NCBI RefSeq assembly: GCF_000381825.1
Contig: NZ_KB907126.1
Location: 107,065-171,064, forward strand
DNA: 64,000 bases
Origin: Thioalkalivibrio sp. ALJT
Lineage (GTDB): Bacteria; Pseudomonadota; Gammaproteobacteria; Ectothiorhodospirales; Ectothiorhodospiraceae
Reading direction: 5' to 3'
The position numbers and the translations under genes were made by a program. The notes under the pieces were generated by a model, which saw only the letters and a program-made list of their open reading frames with translations, made no database searches and was not told the origin of the DNA. Positions 26,153 to 34,439 of this stretch are shown here, one piece after another (the stretch's first letter is position 1; each line of letters opens with the position of its first letter).

Positions 26153-28543
26153 TCACTGCATGACCGGGCCATCGCCGGCCTGGATGTTCGCCAGCCGGTC
26201 GATCAGTTCGGGCCAGTCCACACGCCGGTTGTAACCAATCACCTGGATCTGCGGCAGCCCGCCGCCCTGCACCAGTACAAAACCGCCATCCGGACGATCC
26301 GCGACCCCGGAGGCGGTACACACCTGACCACGCAGTTCGCAGCGAAACCCCAGCCGGCGGTAGGAAAAGTTCTCGAACACGCGCAGGAAGATCGACGACG
26401 CCGCGGCCTGGAGCCCACCACCCAGTTCGGTGATGTTCTCGACCGCCCGCTGGCTGATGCGACGCCGGCCCGGGGCTTCCCGGGGGGTCATCAGTTCCAG
26501 GTTCATGTGGACTGGCGTCCAGTCCACCATGACCAGGTCGTCTACATGGCCCGACAGCCGCCCCTGGATACGCCCGAAGTCGAAGGCCCGCGTCACCAGC
26601 TCCAGATCCAGGCGTTCGATCTGCGTGGACAGTCCCAGTTCCGGGGCATACCCGAACAGGTCGTGGATATAGACATCGCGTAACACGACCTCGCCATCGA
26701 AAACCTGCATCAGCAGCCGGCCATCGACGTTCAGATCCCCCTGTTCCAGGCGCACCCGCGGGATGACTCCGGCAATGCGGCCGGAGAACCGGGGCCAGCC
26801 CAGTACCGCGGTCAACGGCTCCAGATTGATGGCACGAATGCCCCCCTGGAACCGGAGATCGGGCCCGTTATCGGTCTGCTCCAGGCGCAAGGCGCCTACC
26901 CGCAGACCGCCATCGAGGATCGGTACCTCGGTGGGTTCCAGCAATTCCACTCCCAGTGGCAGCATCCGCACCCGGGCCGCAAACGCCTCGAACGGCAGCC
27001 CGTACAGGTGCGCGCGCTGCAGCCCGATCCAGCCGGGATCGCCCGGCCGCTGCGCGGACCAGTCCAGCGCGCCCACCGCCCCTGCAATCCCGAACCGTCC
27101 CCTGCGGTCTTCGGCCACAAGCTCCGACCACTCCACTCGCGCCTGTCGCGGCTCCGACCCCTGCAACGCGAATTCTGCGCGCAGCCGACCCGCCGTATCC
27201 AGCTCGCCCAGCGCAGTGCCCACCAGCAACGGCGACAGCAACGTCTCGTAGACCGCCCCGAGGGCCTCGATGTCGGCCGTAAATGCGCCGTCCAGCCCCT
27301 CCTCCGGGGCAAATGCCAGCGCCTCGCCCTGCAGCGAGGCCGCCGTACCCATGGCCAGCTGCAGGGTCCGGGCCCGCCAGCGCCCGCCCGCGCCATCCAC
27401 GCGCAGCCCGTCCGCGAGCAGTTCCACGGCGGCGTCATCGAAATCGAGCAGCCAGGGATCCGCGAACACGACCCCGGCCGTTAGCGCGGCCTCGATTTCC
27501 CAGCCGCCTGCGTCCCCCGACACTGCCAGGCGCGCGTCCAGATCCTCCCCGGCGCGCAACCCGAAGGCATCGCTGAAGGCCAGTTCCTGCACCTGCAGGC
27601 GCGCCTGCGAATGACCGTCCGGTTGCCAGTCCAGCGCCAGATCGGCCCGCCCCTGCGCGATCTGCACCGGCAACTCCACCGGAATGCGAGGGGAAGCGGC
27701 CAGCGCCGCCAGATCCAGGTCGGCCAGTGCCGTGCGCAACTGTGGACCGCGCTCGGGGTCCAGACGCACGCGGAAATCTCCATGCGCCCCGAACCAGCCG
27801 GGCCAGTCCCCGGCGACCTCGATGACCCCGGAACGACGACCCCAGTGCAGGCGAACGGGTGCGCCCTGCAACTGCAGATCCCCGGCATCCCCCCAGATCC
27901 GCGCCGCGTCACAGCGCACGGTCTCCTGCCCCAGGCGCAGATCGTCGCAAACAGCGCGCACCGCAGTCACCACACCCACCGGCTCCGGCAGCGCGATGCG
28001 GTCGGCCCGCACCTCCACCGAAACGCCGCCCGCAGACCAGCCCACGCGCGTGCTCAGACCACGCGCATCCAGACCGTCGCGCAACAGGGACTCCAGCTGA
28101 AGGTCCAGCGCAAAGCCGCCTGCCCCTCCGTCCCGGGCCTCCGCCGCCAGCGGCCCTGCAGCTGCCAGCACCAGGAGCAGAATCAGGGCCGCGGCCGCCC
28201 ACGGGCGTCGATCACGCCGCTGCGGGACTGCGATCGTTGGCGGGGTGCGGCTGTGGCCCCCAGCGGCCGGGATCACGCCCGCACGCCCGGTCGTGCCGGC
28301 GGACATGCCGACACGCGTGCCGGGCGCCGTGAACGCCCCGGACCCTTGTCGCGCCGGTCCGCCCCGCAGCCCCCCTGCGCGGACGGTTCCGGTCCTGGTC
28401 AGGCCATGGGTAATGAAATGGGTCATGGAATGGGCAATGAAGGCGTGAGCGATGAGGCCACGCCAGTGACCCCACGCGACCCGGACGCCAATGCGGATCG
28501 AGCGCCGGCGGGTTACCTCTTCAGAAGTGGCCCCGGACCTCAT
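26153..28543 (-). CDS. ydbH: YdbH-like AsmA-superfamily intermembrane bridge protein
   Basis: Up to 796 residues. A single membrane helix (AAALILLLVLAAAGPLAAEA) is followed by long repetitive beta-rich sequence, as in the YdbH/TamB/YhdP bridge proteins that carry phospholipids between inner and outer membranes. The C-terminus (GGLPQIQVIGYNRRVDWPEL, then LANIQAGDG) is the YdbH signature. ATG 28543 forms an ATGA overlap with the upstream gene but leaves about 115 residues before the membrane helix; ATG 28306 (717 residues) is the alternative. The partner lipoprotein is encoded 88 bp downstream. Confidence 0.85.
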   Translation of the reverse strand: MRSGATSEEVTRRRSIRIGVRVAWGHWRGLIAHAFIAHSMTHFITHGLTRTGTVRAGGLRGGPARQGSGAFTAPGTRVGMSAGTTGRAGVIPAAGGHSRTPPTIAVPQRRDRRPWAAAALILLLVLAAAGPLAAEARDGGAGGFALDLQLESLLRDGLDARGLSTRVGWSAGGVSVEVRADRIALPEPVGVVTAVRAVCDDLRLGQETVRCDAARIWGDAGDLQLQGAPVRLHWGRRSGVIEVAGDWPGWFGAHGDFRVRLDPERGPQLRTALADLDLAALAASPRIPVELPVQIAQGRADLALDWQPDGHSQARLQVQELAFSDAFGLRAGEDLDARLAVSGDAGGWEIEAALTAGVVFADPWLLDFDDAAVELLADGLRVDGAGGRWRARTLQLAMGTAASLQGEALAFAPEEGLDGAFTADIEALGAVYETLLSPLLVGTALGELDTAGRLRAEFALQGSEPRQARVEWSELVAEDRRGRFGIAGAVGALDWSAQRPGDPGWIGLQRAHLYGLPFEAFAARVRMLPLGVELLEPTEVPILDGGLRVGALRLEQTDNGPDLRFQGGIRAINLEPLTAVLGWPRFSGRIAGVIPRVRLEQGDLNVDGRLLMQVFDGEVVLRDVYIHDLFGYAPELGLSTQIERLDLELVTRAFDFGRIQGRLSGHVDDLVMVDWTPVHMNLELMTPREAPGRRRISQRAVENITELGGGLQAAASSIFLRVFENFSYRRLGFRCELRGQVCTASGVADRPDGGFVLVQGGGLPQIQVIGYNRRVDWPELIDRLANIQAGDGPVMQ

Positions 28544-29334
28544 CCGGAAAGAGCATTCGCCGCCGCCAGGCGGTCACGCAGCGGTTGCAGCAGCCGCGCC
28601 AGCCATTCGCGCAGCGCGAAGCGCGAGGTCTCCAGGGCCTCCAGCCCCGGCAGGAAATCCACGGGTCGCCACGGGTCTCCGGTCGGACCACGGAACCCGG
28701 TGGGGGACGGGTCCGCCGCCAGACCGGCACGCTCGAAGCATGCCAGGGCACGCGGCATGTGCAGGGCGTGGGTCACCACCAGTACGCGCCGGACATCGGC
28801 GTGCTGCAGCCGCTGCCGACTGTGGGTGGCATTTTCGCAGGTATTGCGCGAGGTCCCCTCCAGCCAGCGTACGGATACGTGCAAGTCCGACTGCAGGCTG
28901 GCGGCCATCAATTCGGCCTCGGAGCGGCGCCCGGGCAATGCCCCCGGCCGACCGCCGGATACCAGGATCGGCAGGCCGGTGTCGCGATGCAGCTGCGCGG
29001 CGTGGCGCAGGCGCTCATGGGTGTGTGGATTCAAGGCATCACGGCCGCCATCCTCCGCGCGCCCCGGCCAGCGGCCCCCGCCCAGCACCACGATGGCATC
29101 GGCCCCACCCACTGCGATCACGCCGTCTCGCAGCTCACGCTCGATGCTGTGCGCCAGCGGCTGGGCCACGATATTCAGGCTGGGCAGCACCAGTGCCAGC
29201 AGCCCCAGGGCGAGCAGCGGGCGGCCGCCGCGCCAGTCCGCACGCCACAGGACGATGCCGCTCAGGGTGAGCAGCACTCCCAACCCGGGAGGGAGCAACA
29301 GATATTCGAGCAGCGTCTGCAGGCCGGGGAGCAC
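28540..29334 (-). CDS. ElyC/SanA/YdcF-family (DUF218) membrane protein
   Basis: 264 residues. Two N-terminal hydrophobic segments (about 9-28 and 38-58) precede a DUF218 domain: ADAIVVLGGGRWPGRAEDGG, LPILVSGGRPGALPGRRSEA, SRNTCENATHSRQRL and VLVVTHALHMPRALACFERA. This pattern fits the ElyC type, linked in E. coli to envelope and lipid-carrier homeostasis; the reaction is not established. Its stop codon overlaps the YdbH-like start by four bases, joining the two in an envelope-related operon. Confidence 0.85.
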   Translation of the reverse strand: MLPGLQTLLEYLLLPPGLGVLLTLSGIVLWRADWRGGRPLLALGLLALVLPSLNIVAQPLAHSIERELRDGVIAVGGADAIVVLGGGRWPGRAEDGGRDALNPHTHERLRHAAQLHRDTGLPILVSGGRPGALPGRRSEAELMAASLQSDLHVSVRWLEGTSRNTCENATHSRQRLQHADVRRVLVVTHALHMPRALACFERAGLAADPSPTGFRGPTGDPWRPVDFLPGLEALETSRFALREWLARLLQPLRDRLAAANALSG

Positions 29335-29358
29335 GACGCTATCCGCTGCTGCCCGGTG

Positions 29359-29841
29359 CTACTTCTTGCCCGGTGAGTAGAGGTAATGAGCGTAGGTGGC
29401 CACGTCCTCGGACACACGCCGGATCAGATGATCCAGGCTGATGATCGCAAACTCGAGCAGGTTCACTGCGATGTAGGGGTTCTCTACCCGCAGGCGGTCA
29501 TACATCGAGCGCGACAACCGCAGCAGGCGGGTGTTGTCACTCAGCGCGCGCATGCGCACGCCGCGCGGCACACGGTCGAAAAAGGACATCGATCCGGCCA
29601 GCTCGCCCGTCTGCATGCGTCCGACCTCGATCTCCTGGTTGCCGTCATCGTGGTACAGGGCGGCAGTGCCGCTCACCACGAAGAACAACGCCTCCCCGAC
29701 CTCGCCGATATCCGCGATCACCTGCTTGTGGTGGGTCTCCACCACATCCAGGTATTCGAGCAGGACCTCGACCTCGGCGGGCGTCAGCGATGCGGAGATC
29801 GGATGCTTGGAGAGAAATTCGGTCAGCAGTTCCTTGGACAT
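29359..29841 (-). CDS. Cyclic-nucleotide-binding-domain protein
   Basis: 160 residues. One CRP-like beta-roll domain (about 20-130) with GEVGEALFFVVSGTAALYHD and MQTGELAGSMSFFDRVPRGV, but no DNA-binding helix-turn-helix afterwards. Instead the C-terminus is helical (NLLEFAIISLDHLIRRVSED) and probably mediates dimerisation. The classic cAMP phosphate-binding Arg of the PBC motif falls around RVPRGVRMRA; ligand identity is unknown. It diverges from the gene at 29936 and lies 24 bp upstream of the ElyC-like gene. Confidence 0.8.
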   Translation of the reverse strand: MSKELLTEFLSKHPISASLTPAEVEVLLEYLDVVETHHKQVIADIGEVGEALFFVVSGTAALYHDDGNQEIEVGRMQTGELAGSMSFFDRVPRGVRMRALSDNTRLLRLSRSMYDRLRVENPYIAVNLLEFAIISLDHLIRRVSEDVATYAHYLYSPGKK

Positions 29842-29935
29842 GAAGGGCTTCCTTTTGGCGTTTCCGCGGAAGGTGTTCGAGTAGATTAGAGTATAACGAA
29901 CGCGGCCCCGAACGGGGCCTCACCGGAGGCACGCC

Positions 29936-30394
29936 TTGCTGGATCTTGATGCCCTGCGCCAACACCTGCCACGCCGCCTGCGGAATGGCCGTGCGGTGCT
30001 CTTGTTTGCCGGTCCGAACCCGGCATCAGTGCCCGAGGGTCTGGAACCGATCATGGTCACCGATTTCCTCGCGACGCCACCGCAGCAACGCGTGCCGCTG
30101 GTGCTGCTGCTGGATACCCTGAGCGCCCTGGGCGTCCCCACCGGGCAGCAACTGCTGGGTGGATTGCGCGACCGCTGGGCCGACGAAGTCCTGATCCTGC
30201 ACCGACTGGACGATCACCGCTGGGGTCTGAACGACTTCCTGGCACTCGGGTACCGCCGCGACCCGGACGCCGAGGCGGTCCTCCCGGATCACGCCGTCTA
30301 CCGCACCAGCCTGTACGACTACAAGCTGACACCGGACTGGCTGAACGCGCGTTTCTGGGCCAACCCGGAGATGTGGGACAAGGCCCGCTGGTAG
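29936..30394 (+). CDS. Conserved hypothetical, probably DUF6231
   Basis: 152 residues, TTG start with a good ribosome binding site (GGAGGC, 6 nt upstream). I assign it tentatively to DUF6231, a gammaproteobacterial family, from GGLRDRWADEVLILH, NDFLALGYRR and the C-terminal YDYKLTPDWLNARFWANPEM block. The fold looks Rossmann-like: alternating hydrophobic strands (AVLLFAG, VPLVLLLDTL) without a nucleotide motif. Function unknown. Convergent with the MFS transporter gene. Confidence 0.7.
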   Translation: MLDLDALRQHLPRRLRNGRAVLLFAGPNPASVPEGLEPIMVTDFLATPPQQRVPLVLLLDTLSALGVPTGQQLLGGLRDRWADEVLILHRLDDHRWGLNDFLALGYRRDPDAEAVLPDHAVYRTSLYDYKLTPDWLNARFWANPEMWDKARW

Positions 30395-30429
30395 CCCGGC
30401 CGCCGCCGGCCCGGAGCGGGCACGGACCG

Positions 30430-31746
30430 TCAGTCGTCCGGATTCAGGCGCGGATGGGTCTCCTCGCCCCACCACCAGACCACGGCACCGGATGCCAACA
30501 TGGCGATCGCCACGAACCAGAAGCCCCAGGTCACGCTACCGCCGAGGTGGGCCACAATCCCGAGCCCGAGCGCACCCACGCCATAGCCCAGATCACGCCA
30601 GAAGCGATAGGTCCCGATGGCCGAGCCACGCCAGTTCGGGTGCGCGATGTCCGCCACCGCGGCGCTGAGGTTCGGGTACAGCAGCGCCATCCCGAACCCG
30701 GTCACCGCCGCCGCGAAGGACCACCACAGCACGCCCTCGCCGAGCAGCGTCAGTGCCACCCCGCCGCCACAGATCCACATTCCCCAGATAATCGGCTGGC
30801 GCCGCCCCACGTGATCCGACAGGCGCCCGGTGAGGAACTGCGAACCGCCCCAGACGAAGCCGTAGATCCCGACGACCCAGCCAATCGCCGCCAGACTGAG
30901 CCCCTGCTGATACAGGAACACCGGGTAGAACACCCAGACCAGCGCATCCACGAACTTCTCCACCAGCCCGGCCTGACTGAACGCCGCCATGCGCCGGTCA
31001 CGCCAGGACATCAGGGTGAACACCTGCCAGGTCGTCGGCGTATCGGGGATGTTGGTCGGGTAGCGCGGCACCGGCCCGCTGGCCTGACCGGCCGCATGCC
31101 GGGCACCCTCGGCCTTCGCCCAGTCCAGCGTCTCGCGCACGAACACCGCGGTCATCACGATCGCCACGGCGATCACCACCAGGCCGAAGATCAGCAGGCC
31201 CCAGCGCGGCCCGAACGCGGCCGCCATATAGCCAGTCACGATCCCCGCCACGGCAACCCCGACATACCCGGAGAACTCGTTCATGCCCATGGTGAAGCCG
31301 CGCTCGTCGGCGCGGGTGATATCCATCTTGGCGGTCTGCGTCATCGACCACGCCAGCCCCTGGTTCACGCCCAGCAGTACGGTCGCCGCGACGATCCAGC
31401 TCCAGGACGGTGCGTAGAGGATCAGGAACGGGATCGGGATGGCCGCCGCCCAGCCCAGCATCAGGACCGTCTTGCGCCCCAGCCGCTCGGACAGACGCCC
31501 GGCAACGAAGTTGAGCACCCCCTTCACGACCCCAAAGGCGACCACGAACGCCGTCAGCAGCATGAACGAGCCCTCGGCCACGCCGAACTCGCTCTCCGCC
31601 AGCGCCGGCACGACCGTTCGCATCATCCCGATGGTCAGGCCAACGAAGAACACCTGGATCAGTTGCTGCCCGAATTGTCCCAGGTTCTCCCGAATCCCGT
31701 GCGCCAGATGGGCGTAGGCCTCCGCGGCCTTGTGATGGTCCGTCAC
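30430..31746 (-). CDS. MFS transporter in sulfur-linked operon
   Basis: 438 residues with twelve predicted membrane helices. The MFS loop motif appears as GRLSERLGRKTVLMLG between helices 2 and 3 and GRLSDHVGRRQPIIWG between helices 8 and 9. GTG 31746 overlaps the upstream regulator stop as GTGA and keeps a GAGG site; TTG 31755 is the alternative. Substrate is unknown. Coupling to an ArsR-rhodanese regulator suggests export or uptake of a sulfur compound (inference). The nearest context gene on the other side is the SOR-like gene. Confidence 0.88.
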   Translation of the reverse strand: MTDHHKAAEAYAHLAHGIRENLGQFGQQLIQVFFVGLTIGMMRTVVPALAESEFGVAEGSFMLLTAFVVAFGVVKGVLNFVAGRLSERLGRKTVLMLGWAAAIPIPFLILYAPSWSWIVAATVLLGVNQGLAWSMTQTAKMDITRADERGFTMGMNEFSGYVGVAVAGIVTGYMAAAFGPRWGLLIFGLVVIAVAIVMTAVFVRETLDWAKAEGARHAAGQASGPVPRYPTNIPDTPTTWQVFTLMSWRDRRMAAFSQAGLVEKFVDALVWVFYPVFLYQQGLSLAAIGWVVGIYGFVWGGSQFLTGRLSDHVGRRQPIIWGMWICGGGVALTLLGEGVLWWSFAAAVTGFGMALLYPNLSAAVADIAHPNWRGSAIGTYRFWRDLGYGVGALGLGIVAHLGGSVTWGFWFVAIAMLASGAVVWWWGEETHPRLNPDD

Positions 31747-32441
31747 GCGTGGCAATCCTCGTCATCGTGGGCGGCAGTCGCCAGCGGCAGGCCCTGATAG
31801 CGCCATTCCGCGACCCCATCCTCCAGACGGCTGGCCTGGAACCCGAACTGCTCCAGGATCGCCACGGCGTCACTCGCCATCAGGCAGTACGGTCCCCGGC
31901 AGTACGCCACCACCGGGCGGTCGGCAGGCAACTCGCCCAGGCGATCGCGCAGTTCATCAACCGGGATAGACCGCGCACAAGGGAGATGGGCATGGGCATA
32001 TTCCGTATCCGGCCGAACGTCGAGCACAATCACCTCGCCGCGCCGTGCCTGTTCCAGTAACTGCGGACCCGCCATCGGGGCCAGGTCACCCCCGCCCTCG
32101 GCCAGCTCACGGGTGGCGGCCTGCAGCTCCAGCAGCCGCTCCTCTGCCAATGTTCGCAGCATCACCCAGAAATCGGCGACATGCCGATCGACCAGGCGGT
32201 AGAACATGTACCGACCCTCGCGCCGCGCCTCCACCAACCGCGCCAGGCGCAGCTCCTTCAGGTGGGCACTGGCCAGTTTCACGCTGATCTCCGCGTCGGC
32301 CGCCAGTTGTTCGACACTCTTCTCCCCCTGTACGAGGATCTCGATCAGCTCCAGCCGCTTGGGACTGGCGGCCGCCCGGGCAATGCGGGCCACCTGCTCG
32401 TACAGGAGATCTTTGAGTTCGCGTCCGGACACCACATACAT
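31743..32441 (-). CDS. ArsR-family regulator fused to rhodanese domain
   Basis: 232 residues. Residues 1-110 form an ArsR winged helix (LASAHLKELRLARLVEARRE is the recognition helix and wing), with no Cys in this domain, so it cannot use the two-Cys sensing of SqrR/BigR. Residues about 125-225 are a rhodanese domain with VLDVRPDTEYAHAHLPCA and the active loop AYCRGPYCLMA, whose Cys could accept a persulfide. I infer a sulfane-sulfur-responsive repressor. A dyad overlaps its start codon (32440-32459). It is coupled to the MFS gene and diverges from the SOR-like gene. Confidence 0.9.
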   Translation of the reverse strand: MYVVSGRELKDLLYEQVARIARAAASPKRLELIEILVQGEKSVEQLAADAEISVKLASAHLKELRLARLVEARREGRYMFYRLVDRHVADFWVMLRTLAEERLLELQAATRELAEGGGDLAPMAGPQLLEQARRGEVIVLDVRPDTEYAHAHLPCARSIPVDELRDRLGELPADRPVVAYCRGPYCLMASDAVAILEQFGFQASRLEDGVAEWRYQGLPLATAAHDDEDCHA

Positions 32442-32461
32442 TCCAATATTCTTTGGAATAT
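32440..32461. promoter_or_regulatory. Putative operator dyad of ArsR-rhodanese regulator
   Basis: ATTCCAA (32440-32446) and TTGGAAT (32453-32459) form a perfect 7-bp dyad with a 6-bp spacer. A second perfect dyad, ATATTC-TTTG-GAATAT, spans 32446-32461. The site covers the regulator start codon, and the ATATTC half could double as a -10 region, giving a near-leaderless mRNA. ArsR proteins typically bind such short AT-rich dyads. The assignment is inference. Confidence 0.6.
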
Positions 32462-32694
32462 AAGCTAACCAGGGCGCGCCACCAACGCAAATGCCCGGCT
32501 TGCGTCCGCCTCGTAACCCCTTTCAGCCGTCCGTTGCGCACCCGCGCGGGACCGGACCCTCCGGTTTTTGGGGCATTCTGGCGAACGCAGGAATTCCTGA
32601 GTAATTTACTAGGGAACTTCGATTAGAAGTTGCTTACTAACTGAATGACTATCCCGTGCCCACGGGCACCCTTCCCCTGCAAAAGGAGGACGTC
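32462..32694 (+). promoter_or_regulatory. Promoter and 5' leader of the SOR-like gene
   Basis: An AT-rich block (about 32590-32650) in a GC-rich region. It contains the dyad AACTTC-GATTA-GAAGTT (32615-32631), two TTACTA repeats, a candidate -35 TTGCTT with -10 GACTAT around 32630-32653, and a perfect hairpin GTGCCC-AC-GGGCAC at 32656-32669 just before an AAAAGGAGGA ribosome binding site. This suggests a strong, regulated promoter and a stabilised leader. Confidence 0.55.
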
Positions 32695-33144
32695 ATGAGC
32701 CAGCTGATCAACAACTTCCCGGCCGACGGCGTGGTCACCATCAACCGAGTGATCCTCAAGCCGGAATACAGCATTGACGACCTGCAGGAACGCGTCGCCG
32801 TGCTCTGCGAAAACGTGAAGACCTACCACTCGGACACCGGCTTCGTCGGTGGCTTCGTGTCGCTCAACTCCGGTGCCGTCTCCAACGAGGGCTCGACCAT
32901 CGGTCAGGCCGTGGAAAGCCCGATGAAGGACAAGGAAGCCCTGATCATCACCTTCTGGCGCAGCCTGGAAGAACACGAAGCCTCGCACCGCAGCGAGACC
33001 TTCCAGCCCCTGTTCCAGGACGTGCTTGAGCTGTGCGAAAACGGCAACGAGGAGATCGCCTACGAGATGCTCTGGTCCGGCGCCGCCTATTCCCCGGAAG
33101 AGGCGAAGGCTGCGCGCGAGGCCAAGGAAACGCACGCTGCTTGA
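32695..33144 (+). CDS. Single-domain sulfur oxygenase reductase-like protein
   Basis: 149 residues. It aligns by eye with the N-terminal half of archaeal/bacterial sulfur oxygenase reductase (SOR, about 310 residues). VAVLCENVKTYHSDTGFVGG matches the SOR stretch holding the essential persulfide Cys (here C38). ITFWRSLEEHEASHRS matches the HxxxH iron ligands (H94, H98). NEEIAYEML matches the third ligand Glu (E120). The two accessory SOR Cys are not conserved. The fold should be a dimeric alpha/beta barrel, also used by antibiotic-monooxygenase-like proteins, which is the fallback assignment. Strong ribosome binding site and terminator suggest high expression. It diverges from the ArsR-rhodanese gene. 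Confidence 0.72.
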   Translation: MSQLINNFPADGVVTINRVILKPEYSIDDLQERVAVLCENVKTYHSDTGFVGGFVSLNSGAVSNEGSTIGQAVESPMKDKEALIITFWRSLEEHEASHRSETFQPLFQDVLELCENGNEEIAYEMLWSGAAYSPEEAKAAREAKETHAA

Positions 33145-33190
33145 TCGTCGCGTCTCTCCGGACACCCCTTCGTACGTGAAGCGTGGAATT

Positions 33191-33218
33191 GCCGGGGCCT
33201 GCGGGCCCCGGCTTTTTT
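33191..33218 (+). terminator. Intrinsic terminator of SOR-like gene
   Basis: GCCGGGGCC (33191-33199) and GGCCCCGGC (33204-33212) form a perfect 9-bp stem with a TGCG loop, followed by six T. One of the clearest terminators in the window, placed 46 bp after the SOR-like stop codon. Confidence 0.9.
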
Positions 33219-33290
33219 GTGTCAGCGAAATTACGTCGCAAATCGCGCCGGCCGCAATCTCCACCCCGGGCGAGGGGCTCCGGAGAGAGG

Positions 33291-33692
33291 TCAGTCGCGG
33301 TCGTGCTTGCGCTCTTCGGTCGGGGTGGGGCGTTTTGCCTCCTCCGAGGCAAGGGTGTGGGTCTCGGGATCGTAGCGACCCTTGAGTTCATCCTTGAGGG
33401 TCCCTTCCCACAGCGGGATACCGACGAAATAGCCGGCACGGCCGATCAGGTGCGCAGCCACCGGGGCGGTCAGGATGATGAACGCCACGATCGCCAGCGC
33501 GCGGGCGGTAACCGCACCGTCATCGAAGAACACCGCGACCGCCACCACCATGGTGCCACCACCCAGCGCACCGGCCTTGGTGGTCGCATGCATGCGGGTC
33601 AGCAGGTCGGGCATGCGCAGCGCCCCCAGCGCCGCCAGCAGCATCAGCAGCGAGCCCAGCAGCAGGAGTAAGGCGGTGATCCATTCAATCAT
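33291..33692 (-). CDS. mrpG: Mrp Na+/H+ antiporter subunit G
   Basis: 133 residues with three membrane helices. MPDLLTRMHATTKAGALGGG and APVAAHLIGRAGYFVGIPLW are MnhG/MrpG signatures. A hydrophilic tail of about 35 residues follows, ending in charged residues. ATG 33692 overlaps the mrpF stop. Last gene of the seven-gene mrp operon. Confidence 0.93.
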   Translation of the reverse strand: MIEWITALLLLLGSLLMLLAALGALRMPDLLTRMHATTKAGALGGGTMVVAVAVFFDDGAVTARALAIVAFIILTAPVAAHLIGRAGYFVGIPLWEGTLKDELKGRYDPETHTLASEEAKRPTPTEERKHDRD

Positions 33693-33966
33693 CACTGCGG
33701 TACCCCCCCTTCTCCAGATACCGCGCGAAGCCCACCGCGGCGAGGAACGCGGTGAGCGCCAGCACCACCGCCACGTCGAGGAAATTGGCCATGCCGGTCG
33801 CCACCGCATGCGTGGCGATGAACCCCACGGTCAGTGAGGCGATCAGTTCCAGCGCCACCACCCGGTCGGGCAGGCTCGGCCCCTTGATCAGGCGTATGAA
33901 GATGATCACCAGCGCCAGGCTGAGGATCACGAAGGTCGCGTTCACGGCCCAGTCGAGAATCGGCAT
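33685..33966 (-). CDS. mrpF: Mrp Na+/H+ antiporter subunit F
   Basis: 93 residues with three membrane helices. RLIKGPSLPDRVVALELIAS is the conserved MnhF/MrpF segment containing the family Asp. It overlaps mrpE and mrpG by a few bases, consistent with co-translation of the complex. Confidence 0.94.
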   Translation of the reverse strand: MPILDWAVNATFVILSLALVIIFIRLIKGPSLPDRVVALELIASLTVGFIATHAVATGMANFLDVAVVLALTAFLAAVGFARYLEKGGYRSDD

Positions 33967-34439
33967 CAGTCGATCAACTCCATCACGCGGCTTTCCAGGT
34001 CCTGCAGTTCGCGCCGCAGCTTGTCCTCGTCGTGCAGGTACATCGCATGGATATACAGCACCTTGCGATCGGTGGAGACATCCAGGCTCAGCGTGCCCGG
34101 GGTCACCGAGATCAGATTGGCCAGCACGGTGATCTGCGCATCGGTATGGGCGCGCAGCGGGAAGGCGATCACCCCGGGCTTCATCAGATGCGTGGGCGTC
34201 AGGACGTCCCAGGCCACCACCAGATTGGCCTTGATCAGATCATAGATGAAGAACGCGATGAAGGAGATCACCTTCGGCACCTTCCAGAAGAAGCTGCCGT
34301 GATCCGCCTTGCGGTTGAACGCAACCCACAGGGCCATGTAACTGAACACCAGACCGGAGAGCAGGCTGGTCGCGGTGAAACTGCCCGTCAGCATCATCCA
34401 GGCCAGCGCCAGCAGGAGGTTGAGTGCGAGCAGGTTCAT
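33966..34439 (-). CDS. mrpE: Mrp Na+/H+ antiporter subunit E
   Basis: 157 residues. Two N-terminal helices, then the MnhE block FFIYDLIKANLVVAWDVL and the cytoplasmic NLISVTPGTLSLDVSTDRKV followed by LYIHAMYL. Typical family length. Overlaps mrpD by four bases. Confidence 0.94.
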   Translation of the reverse strand: MNLLALNLLLALAWMMLTGSFTATSLLSGLVFSYMALWVAFNRKADHGSFFWKVPKVISFIAFFIYDLIKANLVVAWDVLTPTHLMKPGVIAFPLRAHTDAQITVLANLISVTPGTLSLDVSTDRKVLYIHAMYLHDEDKLRRELQDLESRVMELID

